Assembly (NCBI GenBank): GCA_003117195.1
Contig: BDSI01000017.1
Location: forward strand, 788,538-852,537
Reading direction: 5' to 3'
From: Eudorina sp. 2006-703-Eu-15
Lineage: Eukaryota; Chlorophyta; Chlorophyceae; Chlamydomonadales; Volvocaceae
DNA length: 64,000 nt
Shown: piece by piece, positions 35,701 through 50,847 of the stretch
Numbering within the stretch: position 1 is the stretch's first letter
Layout: each line of letters starts with the position of its first letter
The notes under the pieces: model-generated
What the model saw: the letters and a program-made list of their open reading frames with translations, nothing else
Databases searched by the model: none
What the model was told of the DNA's origin: nothing
Program-made: the position numbers and the translations under genes

Positions 35701-36238
35701 CGCCCTGGGCGCGGCATCACAGGCGGCCCCGACCAGCAGGCGCTCTCCCTCCTGTCCTCCCTTGAGCCGCCAGGCCACTGCCGCTACCGTGGTTGGTATG
35801 TCAGCGGGGGCTTCTGCCGCTGCTGCTACTGTTGCCACAACCTCGGTGCATGGTGCGGGCCGCACAGGGTCACCAGGCATCCCGTGCCTTACAGCCGAGG
35901 GGGAGTCCGCTCCAGGAAGTACGGCGGCTGCTGGTTTCGGAGCAGCGTCTGGGGCCGGACCGGCGCTTGTGTCCTCCGGGGTTGGCCCGGGGCTCGCAGG
36001 TCTCTCTGCTCGCTCTCTTTCGCAACAGCAACCGCAGCAGCAACATCAGTCAACGCAGCGGGAGCCCGTGGTGGAAGCGGGTGCGGTTTCGGAGCCGGAT
36101 CCCGCGGTCGGTCGGGGGGCATTGCCCGGGGAGGTGCCGGCGCAGCGGGACCCCTCCAGGGTGGGGGTCACTATCAAGAGGACAGGACCCACGGGTCGCG
36201 GCGGGATGCGGGGCGGGCGGGGCCTGCCGCGCAGGTGA
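32788..36238 (+). CDS. XRCC4/XLF/PAXX-like head-and-coiled-coil protein (candidate end-joining factor)
   Basis: Seven exons (32788-32927, 33041-33119, 33805-34132, 34466-34585, 35005-35052, 35209-35253, 35331-36238) join with matching phases into a 555-residue frame. Residues 30-75 read like two beta strands (HLWAISGFEL; ISVVATCFDSTIWVGRC) and a helix (AAEVVSRLAEDLGAV). Then come TERELLDFLQEAL and a Ser/Gln/His-rich loop to about residue 182. More strands follow (AFVQVLLPP, EVTVRC, MVLVSGLEA), then a long helix/coiled coil from ITQFIQEAALEINEA to about residue 297. The tail is disordered, with PAKRQR and an Arg/Gly-rich end. The order and the FDS..W.G..T..EV pattern resemble plant XRCC4. This is a fold-level inference; SAS6-family heads are an alternative. 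The last intron is a predicted GC-AG intron. Confidence 0.5.
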
Positions 36239-39001
36239 TGAACAAATTTCCTGCTGTCGTGCTGATGGACTGCACGGCTGTGCGAGCGGGCGGACAGTGC
36301 CGGCGCAGTCTGGTAGGGGAGGGGAAGACCTCCACAGATGGATGCGATTGGCAATGTGGATATGTGGTTGTCAACGTGGGCTTGCGGGACGAACGGACAT
36401 CGTGTACCGTATTCATACGCGCATTCCACTGGGTAGGGTGGCGAGCAGCGGCCGTTGCGTGTTGGGCAGTGCAGTACTGGGCTGTCCGGCAACCCCGCCG
36501 GTTTTGGCGACTATGACCTGATCTGGCCGAATGGAAAGGGCCTCGGCGCATCTCGAAAGTCCGGGATAAACGTGCGACTGCGCTTGTGGCCATGTGCCAA
36601 GTCCGTTCCCGGACTGCGCACCTTCCGCTTAGGTTGGACCTCAGGTTGCCTTTTGATAAAGCAAGGCTTGAAGAGCGTTTCACGATTACATTGTAATCGG
36701 GTTCCAGCTTGTTTGGTACGGTACCGGTATGAGTTGTGGCGTACCCGTGGGTTCGTGGCCAAGAAAGGGCCAAGGCGGCAACCAGCGCCTCCCTCCCGGC
36801 CGCTGGTCTTCCGGGTCGTCCGATTGTTACGCCGGTTCGCGGGCCTCGGGTCAACACACACCTGTGCCGCATTGCAGCGAGTTCCTTCCGGCGCCTATCA
36901 TATCCACCAAACCCACTTCCCCGGGTCGCACTGGATGCCAGCCATGAGCTCCATGCCATGAAGTGTGTCCCCTCCGCCCGCCCCGTCGGTACATAGGCTG
37001 CGGCTCCGAGGTGCGGCCATGACGGCGGTCAACCTCTGGATTGTTGGGCGGCAAACAGGACGCACAGACGCGCCAAACAAATGTTCGATGTCGGATCTCG
37101 ACACCAGCCCGGAACTTGCTTGCCGGGCAACAGTCCCAGAGTGCGGGTGTCTGCCACGACATCGCACCACAACAGGTACCGAGCTTCGGACCGTCCGCCC
37201 CGTCCGGTCCGCCCCGCCGAACGACGCTTGCCTCCCTGACAGATTGGCGCTGCTCCTCCCAGCCCCGCCCCGCCCAGCCCACGCAGCCCAGGGCGCAGGA
37301 CAGGGCAGGGCAGCACCAGCTTTCCACCGCGCAGGCTGCCCCTGCACAGTTACCCTCACAGACCTGCTCCGTCCCAGGGGTTTGACCTGCCGGCGAAAAA
37401 GGTTCTCGTTCGCAACCTGGGGGCGACGCCCCGATGGTGTGTGCCAGGCCCAACTGTCCACCAGCCCTCTGTCCGGTCAGACCTGTCTTCTGAGGCACCG
37501 CGTGGGCGTCCTGATTCAGATTCCGACTAGAATATTTCCCGCGAAATCAAGGAATGCAGGCAAGGCCGGTGACAACCGGCTACACCCCACCTGCGTGCAG
37601 CCGGGGCTGACTCACGCGCGTCGCCGCCGCCTCATGAACATCCAATTCAGAGCATACACGATAGGCGGCTCACTTTGGGACGAGCAACTGGTCCCGAAAC
37701 CCATTGCGGAGCGAATTCAATCCAACCGAGCACCACGCAACCAATCCAAGCAGTCCCGATGACAGAACTCTGTAACGCAGTTGGCTGCAAAGCCCGCCTG
37801 CTTCCCGGCCCCCACCCCCACTCGCCCCTCCCCCGCAGTGTCTGCGCAGATCCAACCCAGCGACGCTTTGGGCTTGACGTATCCCAGCGAGCCCCATGGG
37901 TCCGACCTCCGTCCTACGACCGCCCTTAGGCTCGCTGTTGCCCCTGGGGCCTCCCACCTCCGCGCCCTTCACCAGGTGCACCAGGTAACATGGTCCATCC
38001 ATGTACCTTCATACACACTCCGACCAAGACCGCCTCCCGTGTGCGTTTCCTTGCTAAACACACAACCCCCAATCGACATATCCTTCGTTCATAACTTCAT
38101 ATCCAACCAGACCCATATGCTTGCCATGCAACAACACGGTACACGCTTGACACTTGTGAGTACGGTCCTTGCGCACTGGTCTGCCCCAGATATGTGCTCT
38201 TTACACAATACACACAAGCACGTAAACCCGTTCGCGGGAACATCCACGCAACCTGTCGCCGTTGGCTGTCACCGATGACCCGCGGGGTCCGCTGTAACAT
38301 CCTTAATAATGAACCTTGCACCTCAGGCACTATGCCAAACCACCGCAGAATACACGCGTACACCTCCATGTTCGGCGGCCCGACCTGTCCCGGATCTCCA
38401 GTCGACGACCTTACGTGCTGCGCAGGGTGCGCGTCCCCCCCGCTAGTGGACAGTCTGTTGGACTGTTGCCCGGCTGGGCCAGCCAGCCATCCGGCCGGTC
38501 ACCTCTCAGGTTACAACAAAGCAAGGGCTGTGCCTCAACGCGTCATCGACAAATACATAATAGCATCCAACTCCAGGAATATAGGATCGTGTCCCCCGAA
38601 AATCAGCCAACAAGGCACGCCAACCGAATGCCCAACAATGTGTCTCATAATCACTCGTAACACCAACAGATATTTTTTGTTATGAAGGTATGGTCCGTTT
38701 CGCCAACCCCCTCCCCCCCCCGTATCGCCCACTCGAGATATCACGGCTCGCATCTCCACCCGGCCGCCTCCCTCTTGATGCGCCCACACCCCACCATGTT
38801 TTGACACAGCCGCACCATCCCCAACACTTCCCCTCCGCTCCTCCCTTACTCTGCGCCCTGCGGTCCCAGCCTCGCAACGCACATCGTTCGCCCCGTCCGA
38901 ACACGCACCAGCCATCGATTAAACACGACCGCCAACCGCACCCACACACCCTGCTGCTGCCGCAATAAGGTACCCGACAACCCGTCGCCCTCCTTCCGTA
39001 C
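36239..39001. other. Intergenic region, no gene recognised
   Basis: Open frames on both strands around 36.85-37.76 kb overlap each other and show no splice support, low-complexity bias or family motif. The region holds a palindromic TGTAA signal (36683-36699) and one dispersed repeat end (38284-38307, minus orientation). A TTACA at about 38511 is a possible poly(A) signal for the minus-strand gene ending at 39002. Confidence 0.35.
36683..36699. terminator. Palindromic bidirectional poly(A) signal
   Basis: CGATTACA-T-TGTAATCG is a perfect 8-base inverted repeat that places TGTAA, the green-algal polyadenylation signal, on both strands. It lies about 455 bases after the stop codon of the XRCC4-like gene. 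Confidence 0.45.
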
Positions 39002-43268
<4,267 letters not shown>

Positions 43269-46054
43269 CTGCGGGGATTGGGTGGGGTCGAGATTAGATG
43301 TGGATGAGAGGGGGACCCTGGTGCGCGAAGGGGAGTTTGGAAACGGCGGCCATCGGTAGGGTTTCGCAGTCAGCATTTCAGGGACTCAGCGAATTGCGGG
43401 AGTGTCAGGTTGCATGGAGGTTGGAAGAGTATGGGTGGGTCTGTCGGTCGGCACCCGCGCGTTTGCGTGCTGCGTTGGGCGCCAGGCGCCGTAAATTTGG
43501 GAAATCTCTTTTAATGTTTGCAGCCATAAATTGACTGATGTTATCATCGGTTAGACCGAAGTGCCCGGCGGACACGAGCCTCCCACATGGCCTGTATGTA
43601 CTTCGCAAGTCGGTCGCGGCCCGGCATGACGTGAAGGGGCCCACCAGCCGCAACCCACCTCATGCAAGGCCGCTGCGTATTCTGAAGTTACCAGCAACAG
43701 CTGAAAGCTCCATGGCGGCCAGACGTCAGTATCCTCAGGGACAACGTTCACTGGTGGAGGTATGCAAACCTGGCGCTCGCGACCATCTATGCCCGGGACC
43801 TGGAGAACATCGCAAACCGCAACATAGCAAAGCCTATCCGGCATCAACATTGAAACGTATGCCAGAAACCAACCGGTATTTGGAGCTTGTACCCGAGCCC
43901 AGCTTCGTGGACAAGCGACGGAAACTCTTTCCCGCGAACGGACATGGCAAACTATGAGAGTAGGGCGTCCGTCTAGTCTTCTATAATCATTAACTGAACA
44001 TGCACATGAGTGTTTCAATTGGGTTCACTGCGAAAGAACACCATTTTTGCTTCTCGGCGTGGTTGACAAAGGACTTGCACTTGAGTTTCTCTCTGAAATT
44101 TCATCTTCTGCTGCCTTTTATACGGCTGCTTCCAAAGTTACCACGCATGAACTGTGCTGTGCGCTGTACTACTATGCTTTGCGGTGTGCATGCTATGCTA
44201 TGCATGCTAACGGCGTCCATTTGTACGGCGAAGAAGAGGGAGCAGCAGACGGAAGAAGTATGCATGCGTATTGACTTATAAACGCAATTCATTGGAACGA
44301 TAACGCTTTTCGGTCCCCGCGTTGTTATGCTGTTATATGCTGCTCGCAGTCAAAACTACATCGCTTACAGCGCAGAAGGAAAAATTCGCATGCATCATTT
44401 CTGCCGCTCGCTTGGCGTACTACTGTACGTTCGAGTTCGCGCGTATGCCCACCAGGCAGCGGCGTTTCAGTAGTAGAGCACCAGAGTCATCACTGGCCAC
44501 CACCGCTGAACGCGGGGGTCACCTGGGGTCACCAAGCGAAGCAAGGTAGTGTACGGTAGTCGCGCCCTCTTGCCTGCATAGTGCATACGCGCTCCAAGCA
44601 GCAGAACGGAAACGTAGGGGAGTATAGCGGGCGTGTCCTCAAGTATCGTAACGATTATATGTGTGCCCGAAAGGCGGGGCGCTTTTCATTCATGGAGGAC
44701 TGTCGACAGCCAAACCTTCCTCGCCGGTCACCGCATGCACGCTGCGGAGTTAAACACTACGTCCCCAATGGAATTGGTTATCGCGACCGCCAAGACAAGC
44801 ATGCCTATTGGACCGTACGCCTGACTCTTTCCTGCACCGCAGACCGCACCCTTCCAGACGCGGCCCGTTGCGACACATTCACGTGCATACGCGCACATAC
44901 ACTGCAGTCCCGGGCTCCCGGCGGGTTCACGCACTAAGAGCACATCGTACGTGTACCGCAGTTTACTTCCCGGCTCCCCGTCGTTTAGTAAGGCGGGTCT
45001 AGTGCTGTTGCAGGAGAGGCAGCCTTGGTGCCCATTGGCTGATCCACTGCGACGACCTTCTTCCCACGGGCGGAGGTAAATCGTGGTAGATGCACATACA
45101 GGCACGCAGTCCCGGGTGGCTGGCTAGTTCCAGATATGGGCCCGTTCGACAGCTAGGAGGCCAGGTTCCGCCACGTATGACATGCACAGTATCGCTATAC
45201 ACCCGCGGACAAACCGTTTTGGTGCAAACAGGCCTCAGATGCAGGCATGACATTGTACATGTACTGTCCCGTCAGTACACCGGGCAGATCGGTACCTCCC
45301 TCCAGGATTACGTACACCATCTGAATGAATTATACCCCATGTTACGGTGGACCCCCGCAGGTTATCGGTGATGGCCTCGGCCGACCAAAACACCCCGCGT
45401 CCCCCGAAGGCGAACAGAGCCCGCACCGCAAGCGCACCAAAGAACTGCCCCGGGCCTGCGTTACAAGGGGACCGCTCACCCCGCCTTCATGAAAGCCTGC
45501 CTAAGCCGAAGTAAAAACACCACAATGATGACTGGTCTGCAAGTTACCAGCGTTCAAACGGGCGCTGGATCATCCTCGACGCACGGAAGGCAATGCCACG
45601 CACAAAATGACCCCTTTCGGAATTCCGGTGGACCATATACGAACAGTCGGGCGTTCGAAAGGCCAGAGGGGCATCCGCCTACAGCACGTCCACCCGGGAG
45701 TCCAGCAGGTAGGTGCAGGCGCGTCTCCCATAACCCCTCAAGCCAAGGTGGACCCAACCAACACTCTGCTTAGCTCCTCGGAGGGCTGCTGACTGTCCTG
45801 ACCCGGACGGATCCCGCCGGAGCGGCTGCCTCCGCAAAGAATGTGATCGCCCCCGACCCCCGCCGTTTCCCCGCTCGTCCGCGATAGAAACCGCACGACT
45901 TAACACCTACCGACACAGGGCTCCCAGCCCAGCAGCCCACGGCACACCTTGCCCAGCACGTCCTACTCACACCTATTCCACACCGCGAAGTTCACACGTC
46001 TCGTGCGACGGGCACTGCTCCTGGGGCGGATTTAAGACCCCTGACTATCCATGG
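43269..46054. other. Upstream part of the family-member gene or intergenic DNA
   Basis: The 5' exons of the gene at 39002-43268 should lie here. Minus-strand segments at about 43.45-43.60 kb (GLTDDNISQFMAANIKRDF) and 45.33-45.43 kb have coding-like composition. I could not tie either to the gene through paired, phase-matched splice sites. Otherwise nothing recognisable. Confidence 0.3.
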
Positions 46055-46583
46055 CCACAAACAGCAGCCGTGCATTGGGTCAGTGTTATCGACAGCAGCA
46101 GCGGCCCCCGCCTGCTGCTGGCCTTCCGTTCACAATTCGTACCAATTGTGTAAGTCAACAAGACGATGCACTATGCTCAACTTTACTTCACGGACGCCGG
46201 GATCAGTAGCTGCACGTGTACTACGTGTACGGCACCCGCAGAGTTGCAGTCCGCGCGATGTCCACCCTTCCAGTGCGCAGCAGGCCATCATCAAGTGCCG
46301 ACACATACGTACACGTCTCACGAACGATTTCGGTTTTCGGTTTTTCGGTTTTCGTTTTAATGTAAGCCGTTACACCGCCTTCGGTGGCCCCACACCCACG
46401 CACGGGGGCCAGCCCTATCGGCGGTACGGCGCAGGTTCACCAACCAAACGGCCAACCAGAGGACCTCAACTGACATCCCCTTGCCCTGCCTGCCAGTCGA
46501 CGTGTATGGCAACGGAGGTCGACTAAATGTCGCGGGAACTCAACTTGCATCGAACGGCAACTGCTGGTTATCCAAATCGTTCA

Positions 46584-49500
46584 TCAGTTGAGAAAGATGT
46601 CAACATCGTCAGGCAGCGGCTCCCTCATGCCCCCGGCCGCAGGGTTCGCCTGCCGCGGGTCAAAGTCCCACGGCCGCGAGCGCCCTGCGCTGCTCGCTGC
46701 GGCGTGCTGCAACGGCACGGCTTCTGCTGGCTGCCAGCTGGGTGGCGCCTGAGACGGCAGTTGGTGGAGAGGAGCCCCCAGGCCCAAAGAAGCCACGCCC
46801 GGGGCCCCAGCCTGAGGGACGTGCGCGACGGCTCCCGGGGAGGCAGCCGGCATGTGAGGCAGCTGGGTCGGGAGGGACATCTGCTGGGGCTGGAATCGAT
46901 GCACGAGCCAGCATGGGTGCTGCGGCAGCGCTAACGAGTGCACGTACTGCTGCACCATCTGCCCCTGCGGCTGCGGCGGCACCAGCTGCTGCACCACCTG
47001 CTGCGGTGATTGCGGCGGCACCAGCTGCTGCACCACCTGCTGTGACTGTTGCCGCTGCAGTTGCAGTTGCAGCTGCGGCTGCGGAGGTTGCGGCGGCACC
47101 AGCTGCTGCACCACCTGCTGTGGTGGTTGCGGCGGCACCAGCTGCTGCACCATCTGCTGTGGTGGTTGCGGCTGCACCAGCTGCTGCACCACCTGCTGCG
47201 GTGGCTGCGACGGCACCAGCTGCTGCACCACCTGCTGCGGTGGCTGCGGCGGCACCAGCTGCTGCACCACCTGCTGCGGTGGCTGCGGCGGCACCAGCTG
47301 CTGAACCACCTGCTGCGGTGGCTGCGGCGGCACCAGCTGCTGCACCAGCTGCTGCGGTGGCTGCGGCGGCACCAGCTGCTGTGACTGCTGCCGCTGCAGC
47401 TGCAGTTGCGGCTGCGGCCAATAATCCCGCGCCTGAGCTTGCATCGGCTGTTCAAGCGCCTGTGCCTGCATGAGCATGTGGGGCTGCAGCGGTGGTGGCG
47501 GCGGCGCGAACCTCTGCAACCCCTGCGGGGTCTGCGCTGGTTCTGCTGGTTGTGGCAGCGGCGGCAGCGGCGGCTGAGGCTGCGGTCCGTCCTGCAGGAT
47601 CTTCTGCCTCTTGGCCGGTTCGTTCGACGCGGCCGTGTCGAGCTCGCACCGCCTCTTCTGAGCTCTCTCTGCTTCCTGCAGCGGTGTTGGACCTGGTGCC
47701 GCAGGCTGCTCAGGGCCCGCCCGCGCTTGCGGGGCTCGTGGCATGCCCCCCGTCAACAGCCCCTCCATACCCAGGTTCTTCATCTCCAGGAAGACCTGCC
47801 GCACACGGGGATCCGAGTTCTGCTCGAGGCTCGCCTTCAACGTCTCCAAGATGACGTCAGCCGGAATGTGCCCGTCCTGCCTCACTGCCTCCTGCAGCAC
47901 CTGCCTCACGGGCGGCAGGTCCAGGTTCTCGGGCGACGTCAGCAGCAGCCGCCTGGCTTGCTCGGGCGTCAAACCCGCCCTTTCCAGCAGCATGCGAGCC
48001 GCGGGCACCAGCGTGTTACACAGAAGGTCCAATACCGGCTTCCAACCTCGCGCGCGCTGCATCGCGAGTGGCAGCACCTGCAGCAACGGGCGGCTGTCCC
48101 GGATGTCCTTGTGCTTGCTGTCCTTGCCATTCAGCAGCACGTTGTCATAAAAAATCCCCATCAACCGTATCTGGTCGTCCTCGTCTGTCACTATCTCCTT
48201 GATGGCCTGCAAGTAGGGCATACATGGAAACAGTGGAAGCAGGCCGGATGTGGAAATCGGACGCTCCGTACACGTTGGAGGCGTTGAAATGGGGACCAAC
48301 CCGGGCACATCCAGCCGGGGGTGGTGTTGCGTGGTGATGGTTTCGTTATCTCAAGCGAAATGAAGGAGTTTGTTTAGCAAGGCGTCTTCTACAGTCAAGC
48401 CTTGTACCTACTATCTGATGTACCCGGACGTTTTGCTGACAACGCACTCACATGCGTCGCCTGCCGTTCACGGACACCCGCGTATAAATGCATTCAGCAT
48501 TTCACTGCTACACCACCAGTGTTGCTATCTTCCAAAACGGGGAAATAGAATTCCGCAGATTTCCGGCCTGTCGCCAGTAGCCAAAAAACCTTCGGCAGGG
48601 CAGATTTTGGGGCGCTTCCTAGGTGCCAGGAAATAAAAACTTCCGAGTCAGGCCGGAAATATTTCTGCGTGTTTCGACAGCAGGGCCACTGCTACCACAG
48701 CTACGACAGGGATTTTCAGTCTTGGAGGCCTGAAGCGCGCTTTCCTTGCGTCGCGGATGCATATGGGAGGGTGGCCAGGAGTTGGGGACACGGCACTAGA
48801 GTGTATTTTGGCGGTAGACAGGTGTACGACGCAGGGATTGCCCCTGCGCCTGCAGATTTCCAGGCCCTTTTGGTAGTCTGGAAAATAGTTGGGAGGGCAG
48901 ATTTCCGGCTCTCCACAGCGTCAAATAAATGAAATCTCGCAGGTTCCTTGGGGGTCCGGGAAATAGAAAAATTCCGGGTTTTTTGCCCGTAAATATTCTT
49001 TTTATTTAAGATAGCAACACTGGAACACCACACACAATACACACTCGTGCTTTAAAGGCCCAAGCGCGCCAAACCTCCTCCAGCGCACCCTCCTTACATC
49101 GAAAACGGTGTTGCAGATGTCGGCGTGAAGCATGAAGGCCAGTGCGCACCTGGTGCCCGTGGGCACGCTGCAACACTTTTCAGCCTCCCTGCGGAAACAC
49201 TTTTTTTGATGGCGGACCCTCGCCTGAAGAGGCGCTCACGGCGGGGCCAACCAAACAGGCAACGGCGTGCAGCAGCCAGGCACACACGGGGCATGTACGT
49301 CAGCTCTTGCTTCACGATTAGTGCAATAGCTGCTGCTTGTGCACGTACCGGGAAATGCAAGGATCGAAAAGAGGTGCGTGGCGGGAGATCAGGTCGCGAA
49401 TGTAGAGCGTGGCAAGTTATGCGCGTCTTTCCCTGGCCGTGCTTGTCCCTTTCCGCTCTGTATCGCTGTACGGCCGCACTACCGTCGTACCAGGACAAAG

Positions 49501-50847
49501 AGGTACCTAGGCATCCGCACAACCACCGCTGAACAGCCCCGCAATCAAGCGCCGCTCTCTGCAACCTGGATTACCTGATCCGTCAACCCGCATATATACC
49601 CGGTTAGTTGGAACCTCCCCACAGGTCAACACACGACCTACCGAGTGACCTCTCAATCTCCCCGACGTACCTTGTACCTTAACCGTTTGGTCCCGGACTT
49701 CGTTTTCTCGGCCACGATGTGAAGGGGCAGCACTCGGCTGTAGACCGACTGCGCATCAGGTCGTGCACACGTCGCGGGGGTTCGCCATGCTCCGGCTGAC
49801 CGCTCCCCCGCTGGCTCTCCGACTGATCGCCTCCCTGCTGTCTGCGCGCCACTTCTGCCGCGATGAGGGGATAGTCCTCCTGCAGCTTTACCAGCAGGCC
49901 TTTCAGCTTGGTCTGCAGAACCGCAAGACACACCTGCAAGGCCTCGGGGTTCCAGCCGCTGGCGCCGACCAGTCCATACCACCAGTAGTGCTGGGCCTTG
50001 GCCAAGGGCGTGGAGTCCTTGGGCGTGGGCGTGGGCGTGGAGTCTCCGTCCTTGATCGTGGGCGCTTCCACGCCAAAGTAGTAGTTGCTGTTCGAGGTGG
50101 CAAAGAATGTATACTCGTTCTCGCTCTTCAATATCTCAAGCCAGGTGCGCTCGTCGTCGTCGCACATGGAGGCCAGACTGTGTGGGGCTGCTCTGGGGTC
50201 TTCAAAGAAGTGCTTAGCGAGCTCGAGGACGTTGGCCCGGTGTTGCTCGTCCGTATGTCCCGCGACGAGCGCCTGTACGTACGCATGTGGGGGTGAGGCG
50301 GCACGTTTGGACAAAACAACATATGGTGAGGAATCTGCGGCTGGCACCGACGCAAACCGCGGCATCCACTGTCACAGGACTCAATCAATACAGCGACGCG
50401 GTTTCAGGGGTTAGTATGGCAGATACGGTACATGGCGCTGACTGGAGGCACATGGTGGCGCTATTAGCACGGCTCTGATGCCGTTATGGTGGTTTATGAA
50501 CGAGCACGCTAATGTACGATGCACGGCAACGATTGAGAACGATTAAGTAGCCGTATCTTAAATGCGACTGACGAGGTTCGTGATTTGACACATTCGGCCG
50601 ACGGACGTTACTGGTATGTGCACGGCCGCCTAGGAATAAAATCTTGACCGGTCTTAGCGCAGCGATTGTTGTTTGGTACTCATCTGTTGAAAGGTCTGGG
50701 TGCAAACGCATTCGAAGTAATGGCACAGTCGGCCCCGCCAGGCAGCTCTTACCTCCTCTAATCGTTTGAAAAACTCAGAGACGACGAAGTACTCCAGAAC
50801 CGTCGCGCCACTGCGCAAATCATCAGCGGTCGGCCGCTGCTGCTGTA
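46584..50847 (-). CDS. Gln/Pro-rich protein of the unrecognised family (member 2, copy A), partial model
   Basis: Recognisable exons are 50847-50753 (TADDLRSGATVLEYF, donor GTAAGA), 50272 to 49671 (ANVLELAKHFFEDP ... KAQHYWWYGL ... VYSRVLPLHIVAE), 49199-49098 (EKCCSVP, HADICNTV) and 48206-46584. The last starts AIKEIVTDEDDQ, contains GIFYDNVLLNG and GWKPVLDLL, then a helical region, a possible nuclear signal (PAKRQK) and a Gln/Pro VNTR tail. Compared with member 1, the introns after RLRYK, before AIKE and after NTVFD sit at the same positions and phase 0. Between about 49870 and 49745 the frame shifts by one base relative to the single exon of member 1. That means a small undetected intron, a real frameshift or a sequence error. 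Further 5' exons are likely. Function unknown. Confidence 0.5.
46977..47380. repeat. 39-base coding VNTR, copy A (about 10 units)
   Basis: Tandem 39-base units encode VVQQLVPPQPPQQ with minor variants (Ser, Met, Leu substitutions and one longer QLQLQLQRQQSQQ unit). They lie near the C-terminus of the gene at 46584-50847. Confidence 0.9.
48517..49023. mobile_element. hAT-like MITE, copy A
   Basis: About 507 bases are bounded by a perfect 16-base inverted repeat, CCAGTGTTGCTATCTT at 48516-48531 and its complement at 49008-49023. The CAGTG-type ends and near-identical 8-base flanks (TACACCAC left, AACACCAC right) fit hAT-superfamily termini and target duplications. Inside are several copies of GCAGATTTCC and no transposase, so it is non-autonomous. 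It sits in the last intron of the family gene. Confidence 0.6.

Noticed and set aside
36851..37762. Overlapping ORFs of over 200 codons on both strands
   Set aside because: Each is an open frame in GC-rich DNA without a family motif, splice support or bias favouring one strand.
46742..47473. Plus-strand Ala-rich ORF across the VNTR
   Set aside because: It exists because a 39-base repeat keeps all frames open. The conserved FYD/GWK domain is in the minus-strand Gln/Pro frame.
48669..48932. 87-codon plus-strand ORF inside the MITE (and its copy at 58737-59000)
   Set aside because: It has no transposase motif and overlaps the element's internal repeats. Conservation between copies is explained by the segmental duplication.
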